Notes under the pieces: model-generated | The model's database searches: none | Told to the model about the DNA's origin: nothing | What the model saw: only the letters and a program-made list of their open reading frames with translations | From: Lycocorax pyrrhopterus obiensis | Taxonomy: Eukaryota; Chordata; Aves; Passeriformes; Paradisaeidae | Length of the DNA: 64,000 nucleotides | Direction of reading: 5' to 3' | NCBI GenBank assembly: GCA_014706295.1 | Contig: JACSVZ010000002.1 | Span: 56,753,617 to 56,817,616, forward strand | Program-made: the position numbers and the translations under genes | Part shown: positions 45,900 through 56,329 of the stretch, piece after piece | Layout of the letters: each line of letters starts with the position of its first letter | Position numbering within the stretch: position 1 is the first letter of the stretch

Positions 45900-47099
45900 T
45901 GTCGTGGTTTGATGCATAGTTAGGTGCTAAACACACGAAATTTAATTATTTGCATAAGGGGAAATAAGGATTATTGAGGAAAACAGAAAAGACTGCAAGG
46001 GAAGATAGGTTTACAGTTAAGCAGTTACAATATAAAGAAAGTTTATTACTAATAGAACAAAAAGTGAAAAGAGATAATAAGAAATTAAAGCAAACTTGTA
46101 AACACTTCTTTTTTTCAGTGCTTTCTTCTTTCTTACTGACCCGCACCAGGGATAATAAAATATGGAATTTGGTTAGTATTGCATTTCTTAAGATTTTTTT
46201 TGTGCTTAAGGAAAAGAGGTTTTTTTGTTGTGCCGTGGGATTTTTTATAACTCAGCAGTCCACCCAGAAGAACAATCTGTTGAAGTGAAAAAATATTTCT
46301 GCCATGAAATCTTACAGTCTTCTTACACTGCCAGTCATGGGCCATAACATAAAGTTTAGTCTTTTAAGGATGAGTTTTTTTAGCCTGAAAACAAAGGCTC
46401 TTTTCTTCAAAATTTCTAAAAGCTTCTCACAGCTTCCATCTAACTTAGCATAGGCATCCTTTTATTTTCACAGACCATGTGTACATTTTTCATCCCCCCA
46501 TGTAATTTAATGAATTATAGAGAAAACAGTCTGTAATATTACAATCTTTACTACCACTTGCAAGGAGAATTTTAAGCTCTAGCCTGGAAGTGCCTCTGCT
46601 TTCTTTTTCTGCCACTATTTTAGCTTTGTCCTATGTAACTTGACTTTTCTTTTTTTTCTGACCTTGGAGTTGTCACGTTCTTTTCTCTCATGTGACTTCT
46701 TTTTTTTTTGCTGACTTAAAAGAAAAGGTAGCCTCGTCGGCTGCATATAGTGCTCTTTTCAGTTTAATGTGAGCTGTACTGACTTCAAAGAAGCTCCGCT
46801 GACCCCTGCCGGCTCCACAGCGGCTTCAAATGAAATTTTGGCCACGCGGTCCCAGCTGCACAGCAGCTCATAGCTGTTTTTCAGCTGCCCGCGGCTCCGG
46901 GATGGCTGTTTTCCTCCGGCAGCTTTGTCCGTGCCACCGTGCCAGGAGAGAGTGCCTGGGCCCGTTCCCCTCCCCCGCTCTCGGCGGGAAGCTAATTTTC
47001 CGCGCCTGCACGCTCTTTAAATATACAAATCACAAAACCGCTATGAGCTTTTTCATTGAGTTAACAACTTGTCTATCAACTAAATTTCAACCTACTACA
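45900..47099 (+). mobile_element. Solo LTR nested in the older element
   Basis: It starts TGTCGTGGTTTGATG and ends CCTACTACA, with the 5-bp duplication GAGAG at 45895-45899 and 47100-47104. Removing it in thought makes the flanks collinear with 30609-30625 of the related element, which proves the insertion boundaries. The 3' third (46790-46990) is GC- and CpG-rich, followed by a TTTAAATATAC TATA-like string near 47015. The TGTCGTGGTTT start is typical of avian ERVL LTRs. Confidence 0.9.
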
Positions 47100-47585
47100 G
47101 AGAGAAAGTGAAAAAATAAAAATTTTGTCCAAAACATTTGTGTATTGGGTACAGAACCCACTGGTCACCATGCTACGCAGTCTAATCACGGGGGTGTGGC
47201 ACCAAAGCTTGTATACTTCATATATATGGGACATTTTGCCTGAGATGTGGGTTTTTTTGGATCAGGGACACAAACCAATATTGCTTTGTTGATATACTCT
47301 GCAATATCAGCTTATGTAAAGATAACATCAGAGGCAATGAGAATTATTTGGGATGTATATTCATTGCTGTTTGCTGTCCTGGTCTCCACTGCTTCTAGGA
47401 GTTTATTAATGATTACACACAGCCTGTTGGAGGAAGAGCAGGCAATGATTTTTCCGAGATTTTCACCTCCTTCTCTCCTTTCAGGTCTGACACGTAACCT
47501 TTTGAGAAGGTTAATTTCCTTCTGAATGTTGAAAACACTATTTTTTTTGCTAATTCTGCTATGTCTCCTCTATACAGCCTATAAC

Positions 47586-47866
47586 ACAATCAAGCCAATA
47601 TGATCATAACATGCCTAATGAAGAGGCCAAATATATCTCTCAGCGACAGAGGAATAAACAGAAAGGAATCTACAATTAAAGGAAAATTTGGCATTAGATA
47701 CCATCAGATATTATATTATTGTTTTCCAGGAGTACAATCCTGGCTCTGTTGAAGTCGAGTAGAGGCCCAGTTTTTAAAAGGACTGTGAAACTGGGATTTG
47801 AGCTCTTGTCAAAAATTCTTTTGATGAGAACAGTAGTTCTTACAAAGAACGGTTGCAGATGGGGAG
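47586..47866. other. Unannotated spacer
   Basis: A short stretch with no clear homology to the ERVL-like element to its left. An 80-codon plus frame at 47719-47955 shows no family features. Confidence 0.35.
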
Positions 47867-47867
47867 T

Positions 47868-48420
47868 TGTTATAAATGGGTTGGCTTTTGTAGGCCAGTT
47901 GTGTGTTACAATGTTCATGAGTTGGTTGAGTTATATTGGGGCTGATCTTGGTTAATCGGTTAATTGTAACTAGAAGTTATTTAAGGTACCTAGCGCAATG
48001 TATGGTTGTAATACCTCTATAAAACCACTAGATGGCAATAGTAGATATGGGATGGTTAAATAGGAATCTTCTAGAAACTCTCCACAGGTGTAATGACATC
48101 ACCTTGAGCGTGGGTTGGTGGACCAAATGAACCAATGAGATGAAAGCGTGGATAAATGATTGGACAGGAGTGCTCCATCAAAGCGAGCAAATCAGAGGTA
48201 CCCTAGATGAGCCCATCACAGCAAGAATCAAGAAATGAACCAATCCTCTTCAAAGACAGTCTATAAGAACTCTTCTGGTGCTCTGCACCAGGTGTTCCTA
48301 CGGTGTCTCACCTGACTAAAGGAACACCGGGTATTGTGTGCACTGTTCTTGTACTGTGCTTTGCCAGTACAATTTGGGAATTTTTTTGGCTTATCTCAGA
48401 TTCTTGTTTCCAATTGTTGT
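47868..48420 (+). mobile_element. LTR-like segment, limits uncertain
   Basis: TGTTATAAATGGGTTGG follows a purine-rich AGATGGGGAG that could be a polypurine tract. A TCTATAAGAAC string (about 48258) and a following CTGCACCAGGTGTTCC region look like a promoter and R region. The 3' end is not clear and no duplication was found. Confidence 0.35.
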
Positions 48421-48467
48421 TTTGTTAACGAATCAGTTAACCTGCAAAGGTGACTAGACCATTTCTT

Positions 48468-48525
48468 ATAGGTTGGAACTAAATGGTCTTTAAGGTCCTT
48501 TCTACCATGTTCTATGACACTATGG
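48468..48525 (+). mobile_element. CR1 3' tail fragment
   Basis: GGTTGGAACTAAATGGTC, TTTAAGGTCCTTTCTACC and GTTCTATGACACTATGG match the terminal part of avian CR1, including the decayed octamer tail. Only about 60 bp remain. Confidence 0.75.
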
Positions 48526-48529
48526 TTAG

Positions 48530-49287
48530 GCACCAGATCAGAGATTTCTGGAGAAAAGCCACTGAAAGAAGTAAATTATTTCCTAATTTGAAATGCATGA
48601 CAAAATTATGTTAGTCTGGAAAAAATTTAAAATCTTTTAAAAGATTTGGGTGAGTTGGATCCATGTAAATCAGTAGTGGGGAGTTTATTTGCAGAACAAA
48701 ACCCCCCAACAAAGCATTCCTTAAGCCGAAAGAAAAGCTGATAAAAAGGTAACATTTCACTTAAACGAAATCCCATATTCAATCAATATTTCAGTGGTTT
48801 CAACAGCTGTTTTAATTTTTCTGTTGCAAAGCTTCAGCTTAAAGGAGTGTTATCGATCCTCTTTTAGAATAACTGAAGAGTAGTAATAACTGTCCTTACG
48901 CATAAGTAATATTTGAATTCAAGTAGAGAGAAATTTTGACAAATCTGAAAGCCATGGGAAATACTGATTTCTTGTAATGTGCAAGTGGTACAATAGCATG
49001 CGATCTTTTAATGTGTACACACAAGGCAGCAAATCTCCAGAGGAGACCTGCCACATTTCCCGATACTCTAAACTGCATACAGTATAGGATGAGACACTGT
49101 ACCTTGTCCTGCTTTATGAAACATTTTTTAATGGCAAGTTGTTTGTCTTTCTTAGTCATGAGATACACAGAAAAGGTCAAGGGATTGATCTGAACCTAAC
49201 TCTTTGATATCTTAGGTTGTTTTGCTGAGCATTCAGCCATCTCATTAGTCTCGAGATCTGACTGACTCCTGTGGAATTTATAAACAG
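48530..49287. other. Unannotated stretch
   Basis: AT-rich, non-coding by appearance. No gene or repeat family recognised. Confidence 0.4.
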
Positions 49288-49919
49288 TGGGAGAAATTAA
49301 CGCCACACAAATACCTGGCAAGAGATTTCAAGTCGGAGCTACAATTTAATAAAAAGATTACAAAAATTTAACGATACGGAAAGATTGGCTTAAAATCACA
49401 AAGTCGGAGTACAACCTGGCCCCTCTTTGTCACAGTGGTGGTCACAGTCTGATTAAGTGGTGGTTCGAGTGCTGTTGAAGTGATAGGTGCAGTCTTGTTG
49501 AAAGCAGTGGTCCTGTGGAAGGTCTGATCCTCCTCTGGATGTCCAGTGGTGGTGGTCATTCCCAAGCCCCAAAGTGCCCAGATCATATACAGGCAGGAAT
49601 GTTCAGTACCTCCCCCAGGGTGGGGACTTTCACAATGGGATGATGTCCTATGAGTCAAAGGATATTTTTGGGGTCCTTGATGGTTGTTGCAGCTATCTAT
49701 CCTGCTGGTGCCTATTCAGTTCATTATGGCCTATTAGCAGAGATGACTCCCTCAGGATGGGTGAGACTGTGCTTCTGCTTCCCTGGAGGGAGTTATCAGG
49801 GCTGAGTCATTGCTGGGAAGAAAGAGACATTACCCTGTCTCACAGGGTTGCCTCTTTTTCGTCTCATTTAACACCTCAGCCCACCTGAGGGGTGGGGTGT
49901 GTACTGGGCAGCTGTTGCA
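49288..49919 (-). mobile_element. Probable solo LTR, minus strand
   Basis: On the minus strand it runs from TGCAACAGCTGCCCAG to ATTTCTCCCA; plus-strand flanks are AACAG (49283-49287) and AACAA (49920-49924), one mismatch in five. ATTAAA on the minus strand near 49347 fits a polyadenylation signal close to the U5 end. The 632-bp body is richer in GC than its surroundings. Confidence 0.55.
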
Positions 49920-49924
49920 AACAA

Positions 49925-50879
49925 CCCATCATTAATAGTTCATTGGGAATAATGTAGATGGGTGTAGAATACATAGTTTGACTACACCCATATTGGCACT
50001 CTTCCTCCTGTAATCACAACAAGCTGTAACACTGGTCAAAATATTTATTGTCCAAGTTCATTTCTCTCTAAGTGGACAGACATGAATTCCAGTAATGATA
50101 TGGCTGGCATACAACCTTCTCTCCAAATGAATATTTGTCAATTATGAGTAATAAGAAATGGCATGTCCTAGCCTGCAATAACCATTATACATTATAAGGA
50201 TGATTTTATTGAATGACCCATCAAATAATGTGAATCAGTTGCTCAACAAATGGAGCAAACTGAGAAACCTTTGTAAAAAGTTGCAGATCATAATTTGGTT
50301 CAAAACAAGTTTTCTGAAATCTGTGCATCTGTATAGCATACCAAAGGCTTTCCCTAGATGTCTAGTCCTGTATCCTAAGCCTGCTGAATGGCTAAAATAC
50401 ATGTGAAAGCTGTTAAATTCCCTTTAAAGACTGTAGCACTACTTCTGCTTTACTGTCTTGCCTTTCGTGTTTAAATTTCTACCACTTTCTTGATAGCTCT
50501 GTGTGTATGTTTATTAAAGAAACATAAGCAAAGTAAATGAGCTTAGAACATAGAGTAAACAAGCACTGATGGTGCTGAGAGGATTATTCTAAATTACTTC
50601 TTTACTTATGCTCACAGATGGTTCAGTTTTTTGCTGTGAGTCATGCCTTGTCTTCTTTGTCTGGAAAGTGGAAAGTGAATGGTGCAGTAGTGATATTCAA
50701 AAGAGATACTTTGAGACTAGAGGAGTATTTAAGGCAGATAAAAGTCATGCTGTGTCATGGGACCACTGAAAAGTGCTGGAAAAGTAGGGTTTCTTCCTGG
50801 TTTGGCAAGATCCTGCATGTGATTTACCAAAATATGGGCATTGATCTAATATCGATACCTAACTAAGACAGACAAAGAC
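49925..50879. other. Unannotated stretch
   Basis: AT-rich, non-coding. No gene or repeat family recognised. Confidence 0.4.
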
Positions 50880-51615
50880 TGTCTAACAGGGTTAGAAAGT
50901 GTATATTTGTTTTTCAGCGCCGGGCAGCTGCGTGGGATATCTCCCTAATACGCACTGCAAAATCACAGAACAATACACAGTCTATTTATCTACAAAAGTT
51001 CTAAATATTCAAAATACAAATGCATATTTATAACATTGACACCTCCCATTCTCCGCTTCATATGGTAATTAGCTGAAAAGTCATTAAGCATGCGTGGTTT
51101 GTTCCTTGAATTGAGTTGTGGTCCCATTATTTGGGCAGAGGTCGTAGATGATGAAGTAAAACTCATCTCCCTCGCTTTGACCTTTCTACCTTTCTGGTTT
51201 TTGACAATACATATTACCCTTGGAGGACCTCCAGCTCCTCCCTTCATTACCTCTGAATAGGTTTTCAAATGGAAAAATTAGTAATTGTCTTCATTTCTTT
51301 AGATCTATTAATCAGTGTTTTCTGTTTCTCCTTATAGGCACAGCTAAACAAATATAAGATGGCAGGCAATCAGTTACTTACATCTTAAAAGCTTATTTCA
51401 GGCCTAACTCTCTAACTAATCATGAACTCTTTGATTAGCTGCAGCTGGGTTTACTTATTAAATCCATTTTAACTAATTTCAACAAAGCTAACCTTTAACT
51501 AAAATATTGATTTTTGAAACTCTGTGTTTCACATGTTATGTTATAATGTGTCTTAATACAGAGGGTCACAGTCTCAACCAAATTTTGAGAAGTTTATGAA
51601 ATCCCAGCTGTTACA
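50880..51615 (-). mobile_element. 3' LTR of a decayed ERV, minus strand
   Basis: On the minus strand it starts TGTAACAGCTGGG and ends CCCTGTTAGACA. It has a TTATAAATATG TATA-like box near 51029. Directly upstream of the TG start, the minus strand reads AGGAGAACAAGGGG (51616-51629), a polypurine tract, so this is the 3' LTR of an element whose internal part lay to the right. No clear gene remains there. Confidence 0.7.
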
Positions 51616-51629
51616 CCCCTTGTTCTCCT
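51616..51629 (-). other. Polypurine tract next to the LTR
   Basis: The minus strand reads AGGAGAACAAGGGG, touching the TG start of the LTR at 51615. It shows that some internal proviral sequence is still attached. Confidence 0.6.
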
Positions 51630-54600
51630 GTTATGGCTGACCCTAACTCCCTTAACCGTCAAGGGGTTTTTGTCTGACTGTACTAATTTTCCTTCTGAGC
51701 AGTAACTTGGAAAGAGAAAAGACTGGTTTTAGCTAGCATTGCAAGAAGAAAATAAAACCAGATTAAATGCTTGAAGCAAACTGGCCCATTTATATAATTC
51801 AATGTTTTCAACTCTTTCTAATCTTTAGACACTGAATCTTAAAAATTAATAGCTTGTCTTTGTAACAGATGAGTGGTCAAATGCATCGATTGTCATAACT
51901 CTTCTTTTGTGCTAATCAGAAGTAATAACTCCAATTGACTTCATCTGGATCAGAGGTAGACCAGTATTAAACACTTGTGGAAAAAATGTCTTGAAACTAT
52001 TGTTAATGAAAAATAGGTGGAAGTGTAGAAGTTTGAGTACGCATTTCTATTATAAGAAGTTTATTAGTGTTGCTACACCATTAACTAGAAAAACACAGGA
52101 AAAATTAATAGTTTACTTGTTTCAAGACATAAAATATTTGTGACCTTGACTTTTTAGTTGGCTTTGTAGTGTGCATTTCCAACCACAAAATTGTCAGTGA
52201 AGAATTTTGGACAAGACTGACAAGTTAGATACGACCTTCAGTTTTAGAAAAATCCAAGCATTAGAACTGGCTAGATGGGAACGAACCTACTGCTGAATTA
52301 TTGCAGCTCATAGGACATTTTTGCTGGACATCATTATTCAGTGGTCAGCTGAAGCACAATTCTGTGTGCCAATGCATCACCATGAAGTATTGCAGTTTAA
52401 CACTGATCCAGCACAAAATCAAACAATTGCTAAGCAGAAATATTTCACTTTATGCCAAATCACTCTAGAGCTAAAATACTTTATTCCAAGCTACATAGCA
52501 CTGGATAAAACTAGTGAAGGTGAAATACACTTGTTCCATCAGGAAATAATCTAGTAGAAAATTTCTGACCTGCTCTCTCTCTTGTATTCCTACTCTATAT
52601 AAAACATGTTCTTAATATGCCAAGATACTGAGGACTCACAGGGCAATTTGTAACACCTAGGGATCGGGGTGGGTTTTGAAAATCAGCCCTGTGCTTTGAA
52701 GAAGTTAAAAAAAATTCTGGTTGCATTACACCTTGTACAGCAGCAATTATAATACAGTTCTCCTCAGCTCTAGTTTCCCAGCTGTGGATGAGGTGATTCT
52801 GAAAACACTCAAGGCAGGCAAGGATACATGGCTGCTGAAGCATGTTTTCTTCCAGTATGAGAGAGATAGCACCATTCCCAGTTTTACCTGTTTTCTGTAG
52901 GCCATTGTTTGTTAAGAAAACATAGGGAACAGGATGTAAAAGTTTAGATTCATCTGACTCCATACAGGTTGGCTAAATCCTAACCTCTATGAGGCATATT
53001 TTACAGGTTTCCAAAAAACTGCCTAGTTTACAGTGCCAGAAAAATTAAAATAAGATAAATACCATGAAATATGTAACTGAAAGTGGACTTGATTTCTAAT
53101 TAACATGCAAGAAGGAAATAAGGAGTTCTGATCGGATTTTTGTTTTATCACTGGCATTACTAGAAGTAATTAAATTGTGCGAGATTGGAAGCATGATCCT
53201 GTTTTTAATGCAGTCAGTGGTGGTTTTATCGCCCTTTTTTTTGGATAAGGTTCCTGGTCCTAAGCCCTTTCAGTTTTATTGTCTAGGAGATTAGGCTTGC
53301 TTTTAGTCATTTAACCATCCTTTTCTGAATTAGGTTTAATGCTCTTCCTATTTATTTGTACCAAAGAAACTACAACTATTCTTTCAAGTGCTTAATTGCT
53401 GTCTGGATGGGTGGTCTTGTTCTTCTTAAAAGACAAAAATGTTGAAAAAACCCATCAAGTCCTGACATTAGCTATTTATGGCTTCATATTAAATGTCAGA
53501 TTGCAATTTAGTGTGGAATTTAGAACTTAAAAAACTTTAATTTGTTTTATAAATTAGATTCAGATTATATGAGACTTACACAATTCTCCCTGAAATTACT
53601 TATTTCTGTAGACAACTGGATGACTTTCAGCTGTAATTTTTAGGCATTTTTTTCAGTATTTGTCTATTTCTTTAAGTAAAAGAAGCCAAATAATTCTAGA
53701 CAGAAAACCAAATTACTGAAAAGATATAGCTTGATGCACAGGCCTTCAGTGATACAAGGAGATACTCTGTATCAAAAGGCTATAATTAGCAACTAATTAG
53801 ATAAATTCAGCAAATAAGCAAGTCAATGTAAACATTCAGAATATTGAAAATAAGAATGTAAGGGTGAGATTCTGCTGCTTTAACAGCAATGCAGAATGCA
53901 CTAAACTAGTGGAAATAAATAGCTTCACAGATGCTCAGAATCAGTATTATACCCAAAGACCCCAATGCAAATACATAAATTGCACTAATTTGTAAAAGTA
54001 TCTCTTTGCTTTTCTCCTTAGATCTTTAAAAGACTTGAGGGTTCTAGTGAAAGATCACCGTGTAATGCTATTTATTTATATATAAGGAAATTACAGTCCT
54101 TTTCCATAAACATTAGATTCTAAGTCTTTGTGCTCACACAAATATATAAAATAATTTAAGTAATTTTTAATTTCGTACTGCAATTAAACAGATGGATTTT
54201 TAAAGTAAATCAGAATATTAAAAGGCATTACAGTAGTGTACTGTAAGATGCAGGAACTGCCCACCTTGTGAAATGACATGTGGAAAATAAGGCTACAGCT
54301 CACCTCCACAGTGGGGCCTAAGGATTATGTTAGTATGGGATGACAGCTTCTAGGGAAGCAATCAATCTACATAAGCACAGATGTCTAGTACAGGTAACAT
54401 ACACATACACACACCAAAATAGAAGTGCAGACATTTAATTTGAAAATGAAGGAATGGATATTTCCCTTATAATTTCCCTTTTTCCGGTAGAAAAAGAATA
54501 GTTCACACCTTCACAGAATAAGTAGCTGATCGGAGACTTCAGTACAGATGTATTTTGTTCTGGTTTTCAGGGGTCTTTACAGCTACCTGACAGAATTCTT

Positions 54601-54814
54601 ATATACACCCTACTTATATAAGTGTTTGTATGTATTTTCTGTTAAAAACCTATCCTGACTGATCTGGTTTATCGAGTAATAGCCCTTGCACTGTTACTTG
54701 AGCCATGAGTGAAAATAAAACTGGAAATTACAGCCGTTTTGTTATTTGACTGCCTCCCAGGCTGGGAGAGTATTTTGAACATTTTAGGAGCAATCTGTTT
54801 GTTCTTTGCATAAG
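51630..54814. other. Unannotated stretch
   Basis: AT-rich. The first few hundred bases may be degraded env or 3' proviral sequence because a polypurine tract lies at the left edge, but no motif is visible. The remainder shows nothing I can name. Confidence 0.35.
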
Positions 54815-54819
54815 AAACT

Positions 54820-55337
54820 TGTCCTGGGTTGCAATATATTCTATTACCATTCTCATGAGCTATTGAAACCAGGTGGGGCAGCGTTTCCTTGCCTCCTCCC
54901 TCTGGACTGTCTTCTGTTAATGGGCCCATCAACACCTGGCCTCGTGACTCATCATCCCATTGTGAGATGCTCCACCGAGAGGGAGGAACCAAGCATTCCA
55001 TCCTGGATATAATCTGAGATTCCAAACACCACAGACAGCTCTTTCCACTGGATTCCCAGAGGACAGGAGCTACATAGCCACCACTGGACCTTCCGAGGAA
55101 GAGCAGACCCTTCTATAGGATCACTGCTTCAACAGAACCACATCCACCGCTTCAGGAGGACTACAACCACCATTTTATCAGACTGGTACCGCCACCCTGA
55201 CTAACAGGGCATCAGGTTGTATCCTGACTCTGTCAGTTTGAACCAGTGTTTTCTGCCTCTTTTTTTTTTTTAAATTTCCCTATTAAATGGTTATTCTGAC
55301 TTGGTGCCTCCCACTGGTTTGTTTTCAAACTAGTACA
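54820..55337 (+). mobile_element. Solo LTR, ERVL-like (family A, copy 2)
   Basis: It starts TGTCCTGGGTTGC and ends CAAACTAGTACA, with a perfect 5-bp duplication AAACT at 54815-54819 and 55338-55342. It aligns with 16895-17402 end to end. It has an extra CCACTGGACCTTCC region and a longer T-run (55259-55271) near its 3' part. No internal region is attached. Confidence 0.9.
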
Positions 55338-55716
55338 AAACTCTAAGATGCATTTTCTGGCAGCCTTCATTGTCCAGGTCAAGCTCATATTGCCTTCTAT
55401 ACATTTACATAAGACTGAGATATACATATGATTGTTGAACCAAAGTACTGCTGTTTGGCTGAGCTCTCATAACTGACTTTGCTTAGCACTTGTCATTGAT
55501 GAAAAAGCAAGCAAACACTTTAACATGTCTCAGTGTCTGGAGGGCTAAAAGCTCACATATAAGTGCACTTTTCTGCCAGTGGTAAATCATTAAGCTGGGA
55601 TATGTTATTAATAAAGATTAAAAACGCAAAGAATTTACTGAAAACAAGAAACTGGTTGATTCATAGAAGTAATGAAGGTAACAAAAATGTCTAATTTTTA
55701 GATGTGATTTTGCTGG

Positions 55717-56325
55717 GTAAAACCTGGATGAATGGCTGAGCCTAAGGAGTGGTGGTGAATGGAGTTACATTCAGCTGACAGCCAGTCACAGGTGGTGTTC
55801 CACAAGGCCTGGTACTGGGGTCAGTCTTGTTTAATTTTGACAGTGAGTTATATTTTAGTTAGCCAGGACAGTAAATTTAATAAAGCTCTGTTTAGCTGAA
55901 TAAAACTTGGGTTATCCATTAAACAAAGATAGATGAGATATTCTGATAGTAATTAAAAGAAACAAAACACCTGTACCGTGATGCAATAAATTGAGTGGAT
56001 TTTTGGGATGTCTATATGAAATCTTGGATGTTCTAGTGTATATATGCCTGAAAATTGTTGTTCTTTTGAACATGTCTATGGTGAATAAATTCCCAATATG
56101 TTCCAAATTTGGATTCAAAATTGTTATTAGGAATGTTAGTCTAACAGCTTTTTTGCTGTTAGATTTAAAACTTTTTGTTTTAGTATCTTTATCAATGATC
56201 AGGAGGAGGGGATCAAGTGCACTGTCAGTTAATTTTCAGATGATACCTAGTAGGGTGGGAGTGCTGATCTGTTTGAGGAACAGGCTGGATCAATGGGCTG
56301 AGACCAGTTGTGTGTGCCTAGTAGT
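55717..56325 (+). mobile_element. CR1 ORF2 fragment split by other sequence
   Basis: Plus-strand translation of 55717-55840 shows a CR1 reverse transcriptase segment with GVPQG and LVLGSVLFN. The same protein resumes at about 56182-56325 with FINDQEEGIKC, FSDDT and the following GGSADLF block. FSDD stands in the place of FADD. The 340 bp in between does not fit the LINE. Stops are frequent. Confidence 0.75.
55841..56181. other. Sequence inserted in a CR1 fragment
   Basis: About 340 AT-rich bases separate two parts of one CR1 ORF2. I see no LTR ends, no clear duplication and no known family. Confidence 0.5.
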
Positions 56326-56329
56326 TTTC

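Larger units (their letters stand above)
44934..47585 (+). mobile_element. ERVL-like element remnant, interrupted by a solo LTR
   Basis: It comprises an LTR at 44934-45865 (TGTCCTGGGTAA ... AAGACA), a decayed primer site, and internal leader 45866-45899 continued at 47105-47585. The leader aligns with 30614-31100 of the other ERVL-like element. A 1200-bp solo LTR sits in between. Similarity ends near 47585, so gag and later genes are missing. Confidence 0.8.
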
